From contig CAJQGX010000001.1 in the NCBI GenBank assembly GCA_905478035.1, positions 1 to 64,000 on the forward strand: a DNA stretch of 64,000 nt. The letters are read 5' to 3'. The DNA is from an uncultured SAR86 cluster bacterium (GTDB lineage Bacteria; Pseudomonadota; Gammaproteobacteria; Magnimaribacterales; D2472). The notes under the pieces were generated by a model. It was given only the letters and a program-made list of their open reading frames with translations. It was not told the origin of the DNA and ran no database searches. Positions 16,606 through 26,289 of this stretch are shown piece after piece (position 1 is the stretch's first letter; each line of letters opens with the position of its first letter). A program made the translations under genes and the position numbers.

Positions 16606-17233
16606 TCATGTCTTCTGAAGCAAATCTTTTTTCTAAAATATCTCTTATATACTCTATAAAAGTAGTATCTTCATCACCCAAATACTTGGTTCTGTCATAG
16701 CTACCAAGCATTAGGAGGCCAATATCTTTGCCATTGATGATTACTGCAATTGCCATAGATTGAACTTCATTGTCATTAAACAATAGATTCATTTTTTCTT
16801 GCGAAAAAGATCCACAGTGTATTGAGCCTTTATGAAAAGACATTCCTGTTTTCTTTTCTAGTTCATTTATTTCTGAATTATCATGAAGGCGCAAAATACA
16901 GTTATCCACATTAAATTGCTTATGAAAATTCTCTTGAACTTTATTGATAATTTCTTCACTAGAAGACGCTCCCAAAATACTTAAAGTAAGATCTTTTGAT
17001 TTATTAAAGAGATCTTCATTTATTGAAGCTGTCTTTACAAAAGAAGACAACAACTCCATTAAATCTTTTTGTTCATCTCTAAGTTTTAGAATCTGCCTTT
17101 CAAGAAGAGAGGATGCTGAGCTCGAGGAATGTTTAAATTTAAGTTCGCTTACAAGAGACTCTCTAGATTCAAAAAAATCTAAATTATCTAATAAAAATAT
17201 CTCTACTTCTTTAGCATCTATCTTTTTACCCAT
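16598..17233 (-). CDS. DUF484 family protein (YigA-like), GAF-like fold
   Basis: A 211-residue cytoplasmic protein found between dapF and xerC in many gammaproteobacteria. An N-terminal helical segment (VEIFLLDNLDFFE) and coiled coil (LLERQILKLRDEQKDLMELL) precede a GAF-like domain ending in AIAVIINGKDIGLLMLGSYD. The function is unknown. A TTG at 17236 is in frame, but the adjacent ATG at 17233 is the likely start. It overlaps dapF and xerC by eight bases each, so the run is one translationally coupled operon. Confidence 0.85.
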   Translation of the reverse strand: MGKKIDAKEVEIFLLDNLDFFESRESLVSELKFKHSSSSASSLLERQILKLRDEQKDLMELLSSFVKTASINEDLFNKSKDLTLSILGASSSEEIINKVQENFHKQFNVDNCILRLHDNSEINELEKKTGMSFHKGSIHCGSFSQEKMNLLFNDNEVQSMAIAVIINGKDIGLLMLGSYDRTKYLGDEDTTFIEYIRDILEKRFASEDMNV

Positions 17234-18005
17234 CAAAACTCCCAGAATATATAAATTTAGTTGGCCCAGACATCAAAATACTTCCTTCAATTCTTTTAAA
17301 TTGAAGTCTGCCACCAGAGGATTTAATTGTAACCTTTTTAATTTTATCTTTAAGACATAGGCAAGCAACCGAAAAAGATGCTGACCCACAGGATAGAGTT
17401 TCACCAACACCATTTTCATATGTTCTTATATTGAAATTATTTTTATCTTTTGAGTATATCGAGACATTAATTCCAATTGGTTTTATGTGAAGAGCTAATT
17501 TATTATAAAGATCATTTAAATCAAATTTAGCTACACTTTTTTTTGGGATACAAAGATGTAAATTGCCAGAGTCAACAAGATTGAAAGGGGTTTTGATAAT
17601 TTTTTTTATTTTAGTTTCTAAGCTAGAATCCGAAAAAGATTTAGCTTCATCTAAAATAACCTCAACATTATTTTTAATAGGATTGCATCTAATATCCATT
17701 GTTTTAGTTTGAAAAGTTAACGGGCCATTTGGTGCAAACTTTTGATCCCATATATACGATGCAGCACATCTGATGCCATTTAGGCACATATTGGCTTGGC
17801 CGCCATCAGCGTTATAGAATTTTATATAAAAATCTTTATTATCTTTTGTAGGTACTCCGATATGTATCATTTGGTCAAATCCAATGCCTAAATTTCTATC
17901 ACCAAGCTTACTAATTAGTGATTTAGTTGGTTTAAATTCTTGTTCTAGTGAATTTACCATTACGAAATCATTCCCATTCCCATGCATTTTAGTAAATTTA
18001 ATCAT
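17226..18005 (-). CDS. dapF: Diaminopimelate epimerase (divergent active-site loops)
   Basis: A 259-residue enzyme interconverting LL- and meso-diaminopimelate, supplying LysA and peptidoglycan synthesis. The N-terminus KFTKMHGNGNDFVMV is canonical. Both catalytic cysteines are present, but their loops depart from the usual forms: NMCLNGIRC where MCGNGARC is usual, and ETLSCGSASFSVA where ETLACGTGACA is usual. The protein is also slightly short (about 274 is typical). The frame opens with a GTG at 18011; the ATG at 18005 gives the normal N-terminus. It overlaps lysA by eight bases. Orthology is supported by order (lptM-lysA-dapF-DUF484-xerC). Confidence 0.9.
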   Translation of the reverse strand: MIKFTKMHGNGNDFVMVNSLEQEFKPTKSLISKLGDRNLGIGFDQMIHIGVPTKDNKDFYIKFYNADGGQANMCLNGIRCAASYIWDQKFAPNGPLTFQTKTMDIRCNPIKNNVEVILDEAKSFSDSSLETKIKKIIKTPFNLVDSGNLHLCIPKKSVAKFDLNDLYNKLALHIKPIGINVSIYSKDKNNFNIRTYENGVGETLSCGSASFSVACLCLKDKIKKVTIKSSGGRLQFKRIEGSILMSGPTKFIYSGSFDG

Positions 18006-19242
18006 TAACACTTAGTTCCATTTTTAAAATATCGTCTAATGATTCTCTTTTTCTTATTAGAAGAGCTTTGTCTGCATCCACAAGAACTTCGCAGGCCCTT
18101 GGTCTTGAATTATAGTTTGAAGACATAACAAAGCCGTAAGCCCCTGCAGTTCTTACTGCTAAAATATCATCTTCTTTAGCATTTATTTTTATATTTTTAC
18201 CAAGAAAATCAGAAGACTCACATATGGGCCCAACTACATTCATATTTTTTTTATCATGGCCATTGTCATTTTCATGAATGTTCCAAATTTCGTGTCTTGC
18301 TTCATATAGAGATGGTCTTAGAAGATCATTCATTGCAGCATCAACGATCAAAAATTCATCTTTTACATATTCAACCTTTGTTAAAAGTACTCCAGCATTT
18401 GCTGATATGCTCCTCCCAGGTTCCAGTATTAACCTTTCTCTTCTACCTTTAAATTCATCATTTAAACAAGTAATTAATTCTTCAGGATTGGGGTGGTTAT
18501 TGCTATCATATGAAACACCTAAGCCTCCACCTAAATCTAAGAAATCAAGAGAAATACCTATCTCAGAAATTTGATCAGCAAGCTCAAAAGTTTTTTGAGC
18601 TGTTTCCTTGAAACTATCAAGATTGGTAATTTGAGATCCAATATGGCATGCAAGCCCAATCATATGAGTATGCGGGGAGCTAAAAATGTATTTACTAAGA
18701 CTTAAAATATCTTCAACGGAAGATATGCCAAACTTATCACCCTTCCTACCAGTTGTTATGTAATCATGTCCTCCTGAATCTATATCGGGATTAAATCTAA
18801 TAGATACCGGAGCAACCATTTTAAGTTGTTGTGCAATAGCTTCAATTCGATATAGTTCTGATACCGACTCAACATTAAAAGACAATATTCCATTTAAAAT
18901 ACCTTGCTCAATTTCATCAGATGATTTACCAACTCCTGAGAATATTATTGTTTTTGGGTCCGCTCCAACAGATAAAGCTCTATACATCTCTCCACCAGAA
19001 ACCACATCGAAACCACAGCCGATATCTTTTAAAATTTTTAGAACTGAAATATTGCTTAGTGATTTAACTGAAAAACAAGCTAAGTTATTTGTGCCTTTAA
19101 AAGAATCAACATATTTCAATGCATTGTTTTGAAGTGCATTTTTTGAATAAACATAGCAAGGAGTACCAAAGTCTTCAGCTACATCTGATAGCGGGACGTC
19201 ATCACAAAATAATTTATTTTGTTTGTATTCGAATGCATCCAT
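17998..19242 (-). CDS. lysA: Diaminopimelate decarboxylase
   Basis: A 414-residue fold-type III PLP enzyme making L-lysine from meso-diaminopimelate. The PLP lysine is in ACFSVKSLSNISVL (the more usual form is YAVKANSN), HIGSQI and LDLGGGLGVSY bind the cofactor phosphate region, EPGRSISANAG is intact, and the catalytic cysteine is in GPICESSDFL. Two consecutive pathway steps (dapF, lysA) are encoded together. The ATG shares a base with the lptM stop (TAATG). Confidence 0.94.
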   Translation of the reverse strand: MDAFEYKQNKLFCDDVPLSDVAEDFGTPCYVYSKNALQNNALKYVDSFKGTNNLACFSVKSLSNISVLKILKDIGCGFDVVSGGEMYRALSVGADPKTIIFSGVGKSSDEIEQGILNGILSFNVESVSELYRIEAIAQQLKMVAPVSIRFNPDIDSGGHDYITTGRKGDKFGISSVEDILSLSKYIFSSPHTHMIGLACHIGSQITNLDSFKETAQKTFELADQISEIGISLDFLDLGGGLGVSYDSNNHPNPEELITCLNDEFKGRRERLILEPGRSISANAGVLLTKVEYVKDEFLIVDAAMNDLLRPSLYEARHEIWNIHENDNGHDKKNMNVVGPICESSDFLGKNIKINAKEDDILAVRTAGAYGFVMSSNYNSRPRACEVLVDADKALLIRKRESLDDILKMELSVND

Positions 19243-19346
19243 TAAAGAATCTCCAGCCCTTTCGATTCAACTAGAGGTCCTTTAACTCCGCAAGACGATA
19301 TTGCTAATATTAAAAATAGACTTAATGTAATTTTGAAAAAGTTCAT
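19242..19346 (-). CDS. lptM: LptM-like small lipoprotein (YifL family)
   Basis: A 34-residue lipoprotein precursor. An N-terminal Lys and hydrophobic stretch lead to a lipobox ending at C19 (LAISSCGVKGPL), and the conserved CGxKGPL segment is the hallmark of YifL/LptM. In E. coli LptM helps mature the LPS translocon LptD/LptE. It lies immediately before lysA-dapF, as in many gammaproteobacteria, and its TAA overlaps the lysA ATG. After the family core only a short ESKGLEIL tail remains. Confidence 0.85.
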   Translation of the reverse strand: MNFFKITLSLFLILAISSCGVKGPLVESKGLEIL

Positions 19347-19354
19347 AGTGCGTA

Positions 19355-19380
19355 TTATGGGCAATTATGCCCATAATTGC
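19355..19380. other. Overlapping alternative perfect hairpins between ahcY and lptM
   Basis: TTATGGGCA (19355-19363) pairs perfectly with TGCCCATAA (19368-19376), nine base pairs with a four-base loop. The overlapping GCAATTATG (19361-19369) pairs perfectly with CATAATTGC (19372-19380), nine base pairs with a two-base loop. The two cannot form together. No T-run follows on either strand, so this is not a standard intrinsic terminator. It could separate ahcY from lptM-lysA expression or be a protein-binding palindrome. Confidence 0.4.
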
Positions 19381-19391
19381 ACAGTGTTAGA

Positions 19392-20786
19392 TTAATATTT
19401 GTAGCTTTCTTCTTTAAATGGGCCTTCTTGAGGCACATTAATATAATCAGCTTGATCTTGAGTAAGTTTAGTTATAACCCCTCCAAAACCTGCAACCATT
19501 AAAGCTGCCACTTCCTCATCAAGTTTTTTAGGAAGAACTTCAACAGTTATCATCTCTGCTTTTGTATCTGCATCATTTATATTTGCAAAACCCTGCTTAT
19601 ATAAATGTATTTGTGCTAAGACCTGATTAGCAAATGAACCATCCATGATTCTGCTTGGGTGTCCTGTTGCATTTCCTAAATTAACTAATCTACCTTCGGC
19701 TAAAAGAATAAGATAGTTTTTGCTGGTTTGGTCTGGTGTTCCATCAGGCTTAGTATCTCTAAATATTCTGTGAACCTGAGGTTTAATCTCATCCCAATAG
19801 TAGTTGTCTCTCATAAACGCAGTATCAATCTCATTATCAAAATGACCAATATTACAAACAACAGCTGTATTTTTTAAAGTAGCTAACATTGCAGAGTCAC
19901 AAACATTAACATTACCTGTTGTAGTAACAATTAAATCAGTATTGCCCATTACTTCCATGTTGATATCTGCTTCATTTCTTGAAACAGCACCATCTTTATA
20001 ACAGGACACAACTGAAAAACCATCCATACAAGCTTGCATAGCACATATAGGATCTGATTCGACAACACTTACGATCATTCCTTCTTGAGCTAGACTGGCT
20101 GCTGAACCTTTGCCAACGTCGCCATAACCAATCACTAAACCTCTTTTGCCCATAAGCAACATGTCAGTCCCTCTTTTTAGAGCATCATTAAGACTATGCC
20201 TACAGCCGTATTTATTATCATTTTTTGCCTTAGTAACCGAATCATTAACGTTAATTGCTGGAACTTTGAGCTCACCTTTTTCGAGCATCTCCTTTAACCT
20301 ATGAACTCCAGTGGTTGTCTCTTCTGAAACGCCATGAATAGTTTCTAGCATATCTGGAAATTTTTCATGCACCATTGCAGTTAAGTCACTGCCATCATCA
20401 AGAATCATATTTGCATCCCAAGGAGCTCCATCTTTAAGAATTGTTTGCTCAATGCACCATTCAAACTCCTCATCTGTTTCACCCTTCCATGCAAATGTTG
20501 GAACACCTCTAGCTGCCATAGCCGCCGCAGCATGATCTTGAGTTGAAAAAATATTACATGATGACCATCTTAATTCAGCACCAAGGTCAATAAGAGTTTC
20601 CATCAAGACAGCTGTTTGAATTGTCATATGAATACAACCCATAATTTTTGCTCCAGCGAGTGGTTGCTCGTCTCTATATTTATCTCTCAATGCCATTAAA
20701 GCTGGCATTTCATTTTCAGCAAGAGAGATTTCTCTTCTACCAAACTCAGCTAAGTTAATATCAGCTACTTTATAATCGTTATCCAT
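19392..20786 (-). CDS. ahcY: Adenosylhomocysteinase
   Basis: A 464-residue NAD-dependent enzyme hydrolysing S-adenosylhomocysteine to adenosine and homocysteine, removing the inhibitory product of methyltransferases. Visible features are the substrate-site segment [16 protein letters not shown], the NAD-binding [13 protein letters not shown] (about residue 225), IGHFDNEID, and the C-terminal FKEESYKY with the conserved Lys and Tyr ending the chain. An AAGGA ribosome-binding site lies before the ATG. It is the second gene after metK (22-base gap), so both halves of the methyl cycle share an operon. Confidence 0.96.
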   Translation of the reverse strand: MDNDYKVADINLAEFGRREISLAENEMPALMALRDKYRDEQPLAGAKIMGCIHMTIQTAVLMETLIDLGAELRWSSCNIFSTQDHAAAAMAARGVPTFAWKGETDEEFEWCIEQTILKDGAPWDANMILDDGSDLTAMVHEKFPDMLETIHGVSEETTTGVHRLKEMLEKGELKVPAINVNDSVTKAKNDNKYGCRHSLNDALKRGTDMLLMGKRGLVIGYGDVGKGSAASLAQEGMIVSVVESDPICAMQACMDGFSVVSCYKDGAVSRNEADINMEVMGNTDLIVTTTGNVNVCDSAMLATLKNTAVVCNIGHFDNEIDTAFMRDNYYWDEIKPQVHRIFRDTKPDGTPDQTSKNYLILLAEGRLVNLGNATGHPSRIMDGSFANQVLAQIHLYKQGFANINDADTKAEMITVEVLPKKLDEEVAALMVAGFGGVITKLTQDQADYINVPQEGPFKEESYKY

Positions 20787-20808
20787 TTTTATTTATCCTT
20801 TTTAAATT

Positions 20809-21963
20809 TTATTGTGAAATATCTGAAGCTCTGTCTGTTCTTTCCCATGAAAGATCAATATCAGTTCTTCCAAAATGCCCATATGCTGCAGTCGGTTGAT
20901 ATATTGGCCTTTTTAAATCAAGCATATTGATTAAGCTTTTTGGCCTTAAATCAAATTCTTCTTCAACTATTTTAACTATTGCATCTTTTGATATTTTTTC
21001 GCTGTTAAAAGTCTCAACATGAATTGATGTAGGTTCTGCAACACCAATAGCATAGGACACTTGTATTTCACAATAATCTGCTAAACCTGCTGCAACAATA
21101 TTTTTGGCTACATAGCGAGAAGCATAAGCTGCAGACCTATCTACCTTAGAAGGGTCTTTGCCTGAGAAGGCGCCACCGCCATGTCTGGCCATACCTCCAT
21201 AAGTATCAACAATGATCTTTCTTCCTGTTAACCCACAATCACCAACAGGACCACCAATAACAAACTTGCCGGTAGGATTGATATAAATATTTGTAGAATC
21301 TAAAAGCCATTCTTCAGGTACAACAGGCTTTATGATTTTTTCCATCACCTCATTTTTGATTTCTTCTTGGCTGACATCTTCATCATGCTGAGTAGATAGA
21401 ACAACTGCAGATAAACCCTCAATAGTTTTACCATCATCAGAATATATTACACTTACTTGGCTTTTCGCATCCGGCCTTAGCCATTTGATTTCTCCACACT
21501 TCATCACGTCAGCTTGTTTCTTAACAAGTCTATGAGATAAGTCGATTGGCAAAGGCATTAAAGATTCTGTCTCTTTACATGCATATCCAAACATTAAGCC
21601 TTGATCTCCAGCTCCTTGTTCTAAGTTTTCACCCTCACCTTCTGTTACCCCCTGAGAAATATCAGGCGACTGCTCAAACACAAGATTAGTAAACTCGCAT
21701 GTATCGCCATTGAAACCATACTCATCAGAATTATATCCAATATCATTAATAGTCTTTCTTACAACAGGTTCAAGGTCTGGGCTGGCTGTAGATGTTATTT
21801 CCCCAGCTATAAAAACCATATTATTTTTTATCATTGTTTCGCAAGCAACTCTGCTATTAGGGTCTTCTGCTAAGTATGCATCGAGAACTGCATCTGAGAC
21901 CTGATCACAAACTTTATCTGGATGTCCTCCTGATACGGATTCGGAAGTAAAAATATAACTCAT
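20809..21963 (-). CDS. metK: S-adenosylmethionine synthase
   Basis: A 384-residue enzyme making S-adenosylmethionine from methionine and ATP. It has the N-terminal [17 protein letters not shown], the hexapeptide GAGDQG, the P-loop-like [19 protein letters not shown] and the C-terminal YGHFGR. A GGAG ribosome-binding site is centred eight bases from the ATG. Upstream, a 171-base divergent gap separates it from tkt; on the minus strand it contains TGTTATAAAAT, a possible extended -10 box. No SAM riboswitch fold was recognised in the leader. Confidence 0.96.
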   Translation of the reverse strand: MSYIFTSESVSGGHPDKVCDQVSDAVLDAYLAEDPNSRVACETMIKNNMVFIAGEITSTASPDLEPVVRKTINDIGYNSDEYGFNGDTCEFTNLVFEQSPDISQGVTEGEGENLEQGAGDQGLMFGYACKETESLMPLPIDLSHRLVKKQADVMKCGEIKWLRPDAKSQVSVIYSDDGKTIEGLSAVVLSTQHDEDVSQEEIKNEVMEKIIKPVVPEEWLLDSTNIYINPTGKFVIGGPVGDCGLTGRKIIVDTYGGMARHGGGAFSGKDPSKVDRSAAYASRYVAKNIVAAGLADYCEIQVSYAIGVAEPTSIHVETFNSEKISKDAIVKIVEEEFDLRPKSLINMLDLKRPIYQPTAAYGHFGRTDIDLSWERTDRASDISQ

Positions 21964-22134
21964 TTATTTCTCCAATTGATTATAAAGACGTGAAATAAAG
22001 AATTTTTTAGCAATTGTTTGATGCAAAAAATTTAAAAATCACAAGTGTGTGTATTTTATAACAATATGCCAAAGTTTTGCTATGAATTCTCAAATATAAA
22101 CACTATTATTGAATTTTAAATCTTAAAAAATTAC

Positions 22135-24123
22135 ATGAATAACTCAGAATCTACTAACGCCCTTAGATTTTTATCAATTGATGCTGTACAAAAAGCCAAT
22201 TCTGGGCATCCAGGTATGCCAATGGGAATGGCAGAAATTGCTACAGCATTATGGAAGAATCATCTCAACCATAACCCTTCTAATCCTAAATGGTTTAATA
22301 GAGATAGGTTTGTTTTATCAAATGGGCATGGTTCCATGCTTTTGTATAGTTTATTGCATTTAACTGGATACAAGATATCAATTGAGGACTTAAAAGACTT
22401 CCGTGTTTTTAAGTCGAAGACACCAGGGCATCCAGAATATGACCTAGATTACGGAATAGAAACCACCACTGGTCCCTTAGGTCAAGGCATAGCTAACGCT
22501 GTAGGAATGGCTATAGCGGAGAAAATTCTTTCAGCAGAATTTAATAAAGATGATTGCAAACCTATAGATCATTTTACTTATGCTTTTTTAGGAGATGGCT
22601 GTCTGATGGAAGGCATATCTCATGAGGCATGTTCATTTGCCGGAACTCATAATCTAGGTAAATTAATTTGTTTCTATGATCAAAATGGTATTTCTATTGA
22701 TGGTGAAATAGATAACTGGTTTACAGATGATACGGTAAAGAGATTTGATAGCTACGGTTGGCAAACTATCTCTGTTGATGGACATAGCATTGATGAGATA
22801 AATAATGCTATTGAATTAGCTAAGAATGTTTCAGAAAAACCAACTATGATTTTTTGCAAGACTACAATTGGGTTTGGTTCTCCTAACAAATCAGGAACTT
22901 CAGATGCTCATGGCGCTCCTTTGGGTGATGAAGAGATTGCCAAAACAAGAGAGGCTTTGGACTGGAATCATGCACCTTTTAATATTCCAGATTCGATTTA
23001 TGATTTTTGGAATGCAGCTGAAGAAGGCGGTTCTAAAAATGCAGACTGGGATGGTCTTATGGATTCTTATAAAGAAAAATATGCCGAAGAGCATGATGAA
23101 CTAATAAGACGTATCTCATCAGAGCTGCCTAATGATTTCGAAAAGCAATATAGTAGTTTTCTTACCGAATGTAATGAAAATAATTCCCCAATGGCAACCA
23201 GAAAGTCCTCTCAAGTGTGTTTAGATTTCTTTGTTAAAGAGCTTCCGGAGTTAGTTGGTGGTTCTGCAGACTTAACACCATCAAATAATACATTTTCTAA
23301 ATCAAGCACAACATTTTCAAATGAAAATCCGTCTGGGAATCATATTAACTATGGTGTAAGAGAGTTTGGTATGTCTGCAATTATGAATGGAATGGTGTTA
23401 CATGGAGGCATTAAACCCTATGGAGCAACCTTTCTGGTCTTTACTGATTATGCCAGAAATGCTGTGAGGCTTTCTGCTCTTATGGGGCTACCAAATATTT
23501 TTGTTTACACTCATGACTCTATTGCTCTTGGTGAAGATGGGCCAACCCACCAGCCAATAGAACATCTAGTTACTTTACGTGCGACCCCCAATTTAAATAA
23601 TTGGAGACCTGCAGATTTGGTAGAAACTTCAGTTGCATGGAAACATGCAGTTACTTCTTCTAGTACGCCAACCTGTTTAATATTCAGTAGACAAAATACA
23701 TCACCTATATCAAGGTCATCAAATCAGGTAAACAACATTAGCAATGGGGGGTATTTGCTAAAAGAAAATAGTGAAGCTCAATTAACCTTGGTTGGTTCTG
23801 GTAGCGAAGTTCAACTTATTTTAGATGCTGCTGATATGCTTAATAAAGAGGGTATTCATGTCAATGTGGTTTCAATGCCATGCTTAGATATTTTTCTAGA
23901 AAGCGATAATAGTTATCAATCTTCTGTTATTAGGAGCGATCTTCCTATCTTAGCAGTAGAGCTTGGTCATCCTAACTCATGGTATAGGCTCCTAAATAAG
24001 AATGATAAGGTTTTAGGCATTGATAGTTTTGGAGAATCAGCTCCAGCAAAGGTTTTACTAGATCATTTTGGATTTACAGTGCCAAATGTTACCAAAATGG
24101 CGAAATCATTATTAGATGCATAA
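22135..24123 (+). CDS. tkt: Transketolase
   Basis: A 662-residue thiamine-diphosphate enzyme moving two-carbon units between sugar phosphates in the non-oxidative pentose phosphate pathway. Landmarks are SGHPGMPMGMAEIA, GPLGQGIANAVGMA, the ThDP/Mg motif GDGCLMEGISHE, the pyrimidine-domain RFGVREFGM-like segment NYGVREFGMSAIMNG, and THDSIALGEDGPTHQPIEHL. It leads a sugar-phosphate operon and overlaps pgk by eight bases. No strong ribosome-binding site precedes the ATG. RpiA, of the same pathway, is encoded at 42517. Confidence 0.96.
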   Translation: MNNSESTNALRFLSIDAVQKANSGHPGMPMGMAEIATALWKNHLNHNPSNPKWFNRDRFVLSNGHGSMLLYSLLHLTGYKISIEDLKDFRVFKSKTPGHPEYDLDYGIETTTGPLGQGIANAVGMAIAEKILSAEFNKDDCKPIDHFTYAFLGDGCLMEGISHEACSFAGTHNLGKLICFYDQNGISIDGEIDNWFTDDTVKRFDSYGWQTISVDGHSIDEINNAIELAKNVSEKPTMIFCKTTIGFGSPNKSGTSDAHGAPLGDEEIAKTREALDWNHAPFNIPDSIYDFWNAAEEGGSKNADWDGLMDSYKEKYAEEHDELIRRISSELPNDFEKQYSSFLTECNENNSPMATRKSSQVCLDFFVKELPELVGGSADLTPSNNTFSKSSTTFSNENPSGNHINYGVREFGMSAIMNGMVLHGGIKPYGATFLVFTDYARNAVRLSALMGLPNIFVYTHDSIALGEDGPTHQPIEHLVTLRATPNLNNWRPADLVETSVAWKHAVTSSSTPTCLIFSRQNTSPISRSSNQVNNISNGGYLLKENSEAQLTLVGSGSEVQLILDAADMLNKEGIHVNVVSMPCLDIFLESDNSYQSSVIRSDLPILAVELGHPNSWYRLLNKNDKVLGIDSFGESAPAKVLLDHFGFTVPNVTKMAKSLLDA

Positions 24124-25261
24124 GCTATCAGATTTTAATATTGAAAATAAAAATCTTACTATAAGGGTAGATATGAATGTGCCCATTAAAGATGGCATGG
24201 TTGTAGATCAAACAAGAATCAACGCATGCATACCTACAATAGAGTTAGCTCTAAAAAAAAATGCAAATATTCTTCTTGTTAGCCACCTTGGAAGACCTGA
24301 AGAAGGCAAGCATGACAGCTCCTTATCATTAATACCTGTAGCAAAATGTATATCTGAAATATTTCAAGTTCCAGTTGATGTCATAAATAGTTTAGATGAC
24401 ATATCCATATTTAATGGATCTTCTTCAATTCAGATTCTTGAAAATATTAGGTTCTTTGATGGAGAAATGGGTAACAAAGATTCTCTAGGAAAATCTCTTG
24501 CAAACATTGGAGACATTTATGTTTTTGATGCATTTGGAACATCCCATAGAGAACAAGCTTCTACGCACTCAGCAATAATTAATTCTAAGGCTTCATGCGC
24601 AGGACTTTTGTTAGAAAAAGAAATAAGTGCTTTAACCAAGGCATTAAAAAATGCAGAAAGCCCTTTTGTAGCCGTTATAGGTGGAGCAAAAGTGTCAACA
24701 AAATTAGAGCTTATTAAGAATATAAATCTTAAAGCAGACAGTATTATTGTTGGAGGTGGAATTGCAAATACTTTTATTAGAGCATCAGGGTATGAGATTG
24801 GAAAATCTTTATATGAGGAATCAATGCTTGATATAGCTAGCGAGATTTTAGAAGGAAATAAAATAATGCTTCCAGAAAAGGTTATTACATCTTCAACTTT
24901 TGAAGGAGAGAATATTCAAGAAAAAATGCTTAGTGATATTTGTGAAGATGAAATGATACTTGATCAATCTTTAACAGCTGCTATGAAAGAAACTTTAATT
25001 AATTCAAAAACCATTTTATGGAATGGTCCTTTAGGGGTGTTTGAAAATGAGAGTTTTTCAAAAGGGACAAAGGACTTATCTAAGACTATTGCTGGTTGCG
25101 ATTCCTTCTCTCTTGCAGGCGGAGGTGAAACTCTAACCGCAATAAATAATTTCATTAATAAAGATGATGTATCATATTGCTCTACAGGTGGAGGGGCTTT
25201 CTTAGAGTTTATGGAAGGCAAAGAGCTTCCATCTATAGCGGCACTGAAGGCTAAAAATTAG
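24116..25261 (+). CDS. pgk: Phosphoglycerate kinase
   Basis: A 381-residue glycolytic/gluconeogenic kinase exchanging phosphate between 1,3-bisphosphoglycerate and ADP. It has the N-terminal IRVDMNVPIKDG with the substrate-binding Arg and Asp, SHLGRP, the VFDAFGTSHREQAS loop (usual form NDAFGTAHR), GGAKVSTKL and the nucleotide-binding GGGETL. It starts inside the tkt end and is followed after 14 bases by the aldolase gene. Glyceraldehyde-3-phosphate dehydrogenase, often encoded between tkt and pgk, is absent from this cluster and the rest of the window. Confidence 0.95.
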   Translation: MHKLSDFNIENKNLTIRVDMNVPIKDGMVVDQTRINACIPTIELALKKNANILLVSHLGRPEEGKHDSSLSLIPVAKCISEIFQVPVDVINSLDDISIFNGSSSIQILENIRFFDGEMGNKDSLGKSLANIGDIYVFDAFGTSHREQASTHSAIINSKASCAGLLLEKEISALTKALKNAESPFVAVIGGAKVSTKLELIKNINLKADSIIVGGGIANTFIRASGYEIGKSLYEESMLDIASEILEGNKIMLPEKVITSSTFEGENIQEKMLSDICEDEMILDQSLTAAMKETLINSKTILWNGPLGVFENESFSKGTKDLSKTIAGCDSFSLAGGGETLTAINNFINKDDVSYCSTGGGAFLEFMEGKELPSIAALKAKN

Positions 25262-25275
25262 AAAAAGGAGAATGT

Positions 25276-26289
25276 ATGTCAATAAATAATATAGAAGAAG
25301 TAGCTTCTTACATCGTTTCAGAAGGCAAAGGAATACTTGCAGCTGACGAAAGTAATCCAACATGTGGAAAAAGATTTGATTCCATAGGAGTTGAATCAAC
25401 AGAAGATAATAGAAGAGATTACAGAGAGATGCTTTTTAGATCTGCGGGGATGGAGGGCAACATTGGCGGGGTAATCTTGTTCGATGAAACTATCAGACAA
25501 AAAGCAAAAGATGGTACCTTGTTAGTAGATATAATAAATAATCAAGGAGCTCTACCTGGAATCAAGGTAGACAAGGGTCTTCAGTCAATAGGCGATTCAG
25601 AAGAGACCGTAACTGTTGGTCTAGATGGCTTAGATGAAAGGCTGAAAGAATATGCAGCCATGGGAGCAAAATTTACTAAATGGAGGGCTGTAATAAAAAT
25701 AGGCGATGGCATGCCAACCGACCAATGTATTGACTCTAATATGAAGGCTTTAGCTGATTATGCCAAACTTGTTCAAGATAACGGAATGGTTCCTATAGTA
25801 GAGCCAGAGGTTTTGATGGATGGTTCGCATTCTATTGAGGACTGCTATGATGCTACTGATAGATCTCTCAAATCTTTATTTGCTCATTTAGAAGCAAACA
25901 GTGTGAATATTAGAGCGACTCTCCTTAAGCCGAACATGGTTTTGTCCGGAAGCACCTCAACCACTCAGGCTAATATTCAAGAGGTTGCTCAAAGAACCTT
26001 AGATTGCCTAAAGGCCAATGTTCCTTCAGAGCTCCCTGGTATAACTTTTCTTTCAGGTGGACAATCTGATATAGACGCCACAGCTCATTTGGATGCTATG
26101 AATAAGATAGGAGGCTTTCCATGGAAGCTTAGCTTTTCATATGGTAGAGCCTTGCAAGCACCTGCCTTAAAGGCATGGGGCGGCAAGCCTGAAAATGCTT
26201 TTATATCTCAAGATGCCCTTTCTCATAGAGCTAAGATGAATAAATTTGCATCTTTGGGTGAATGGGATGATGGAATGGAAGAAGATTAA
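25276..26289 (+). CDS. Class I fructose-bisphosphate aldolase
   Basis: A 337-residue Schiff-base aldolase of the animal/plant-like class I family, not the zinc-dependent class II enzyme usual in the tkt-pgk-fba operons of gammaproteobacteria. Signatures are GKGILAADESNPTCGKRF at the N-terminus, the lysine-containing active-site stretch ATLLKPNMVLSG, and FLSGGQSDIDATAHLDAMN. The preceding AAAGGAG is the best ribosome-binding site in this operon. It cleaves fructose 1,6-bisphosphate or forms it in gluconeogenesis. Replacement of class II by class I at the conserved locus is visible directly. Confidence 0.93.
   Translation: MSINNIEEVASYIVSEGKGILAADESNPTCGKRFDSIGVESTEDNRRDYREMLFRSAGMEGNIGGVILFDETIRQKAKDGTLLVDIINNQGALPGIKVDKGLQSIGDSEETVTVGLDGLDERLKEYAAMGAKFTKWRAVIKIGDGMPTDQCIDSNMKALADYAKLVQDNGMVPIVEPEVLMDGSHSIEDCYDATDRSLKSLFAHLEANSVNIRATLLKPNMVLSGSTSTTQANIQEVAQRTLDCLKANVPSELPGITFLSGGQSDIDATAHLDAMNKIGGFPWKLSFSYGRALQAPALKAWGGKPENAFISQDALSHRAKMNKFASLGEWDDGMEED

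Noticed and set aside
20787-20808. SAH riboswitch before ahcY
   Set aside because: Only 22 bases separate ahcY from metK, too short for a SAH riboswitch.
21964-22134. Possible SAM-responsive riboswitch upstream of metK
   Set aside because: The 171-base divergent region is AT-rich with no long stems, no conserved SAM-I, SAM-II or SAM-V core recognised, and no terminator-like element next to the metK start.
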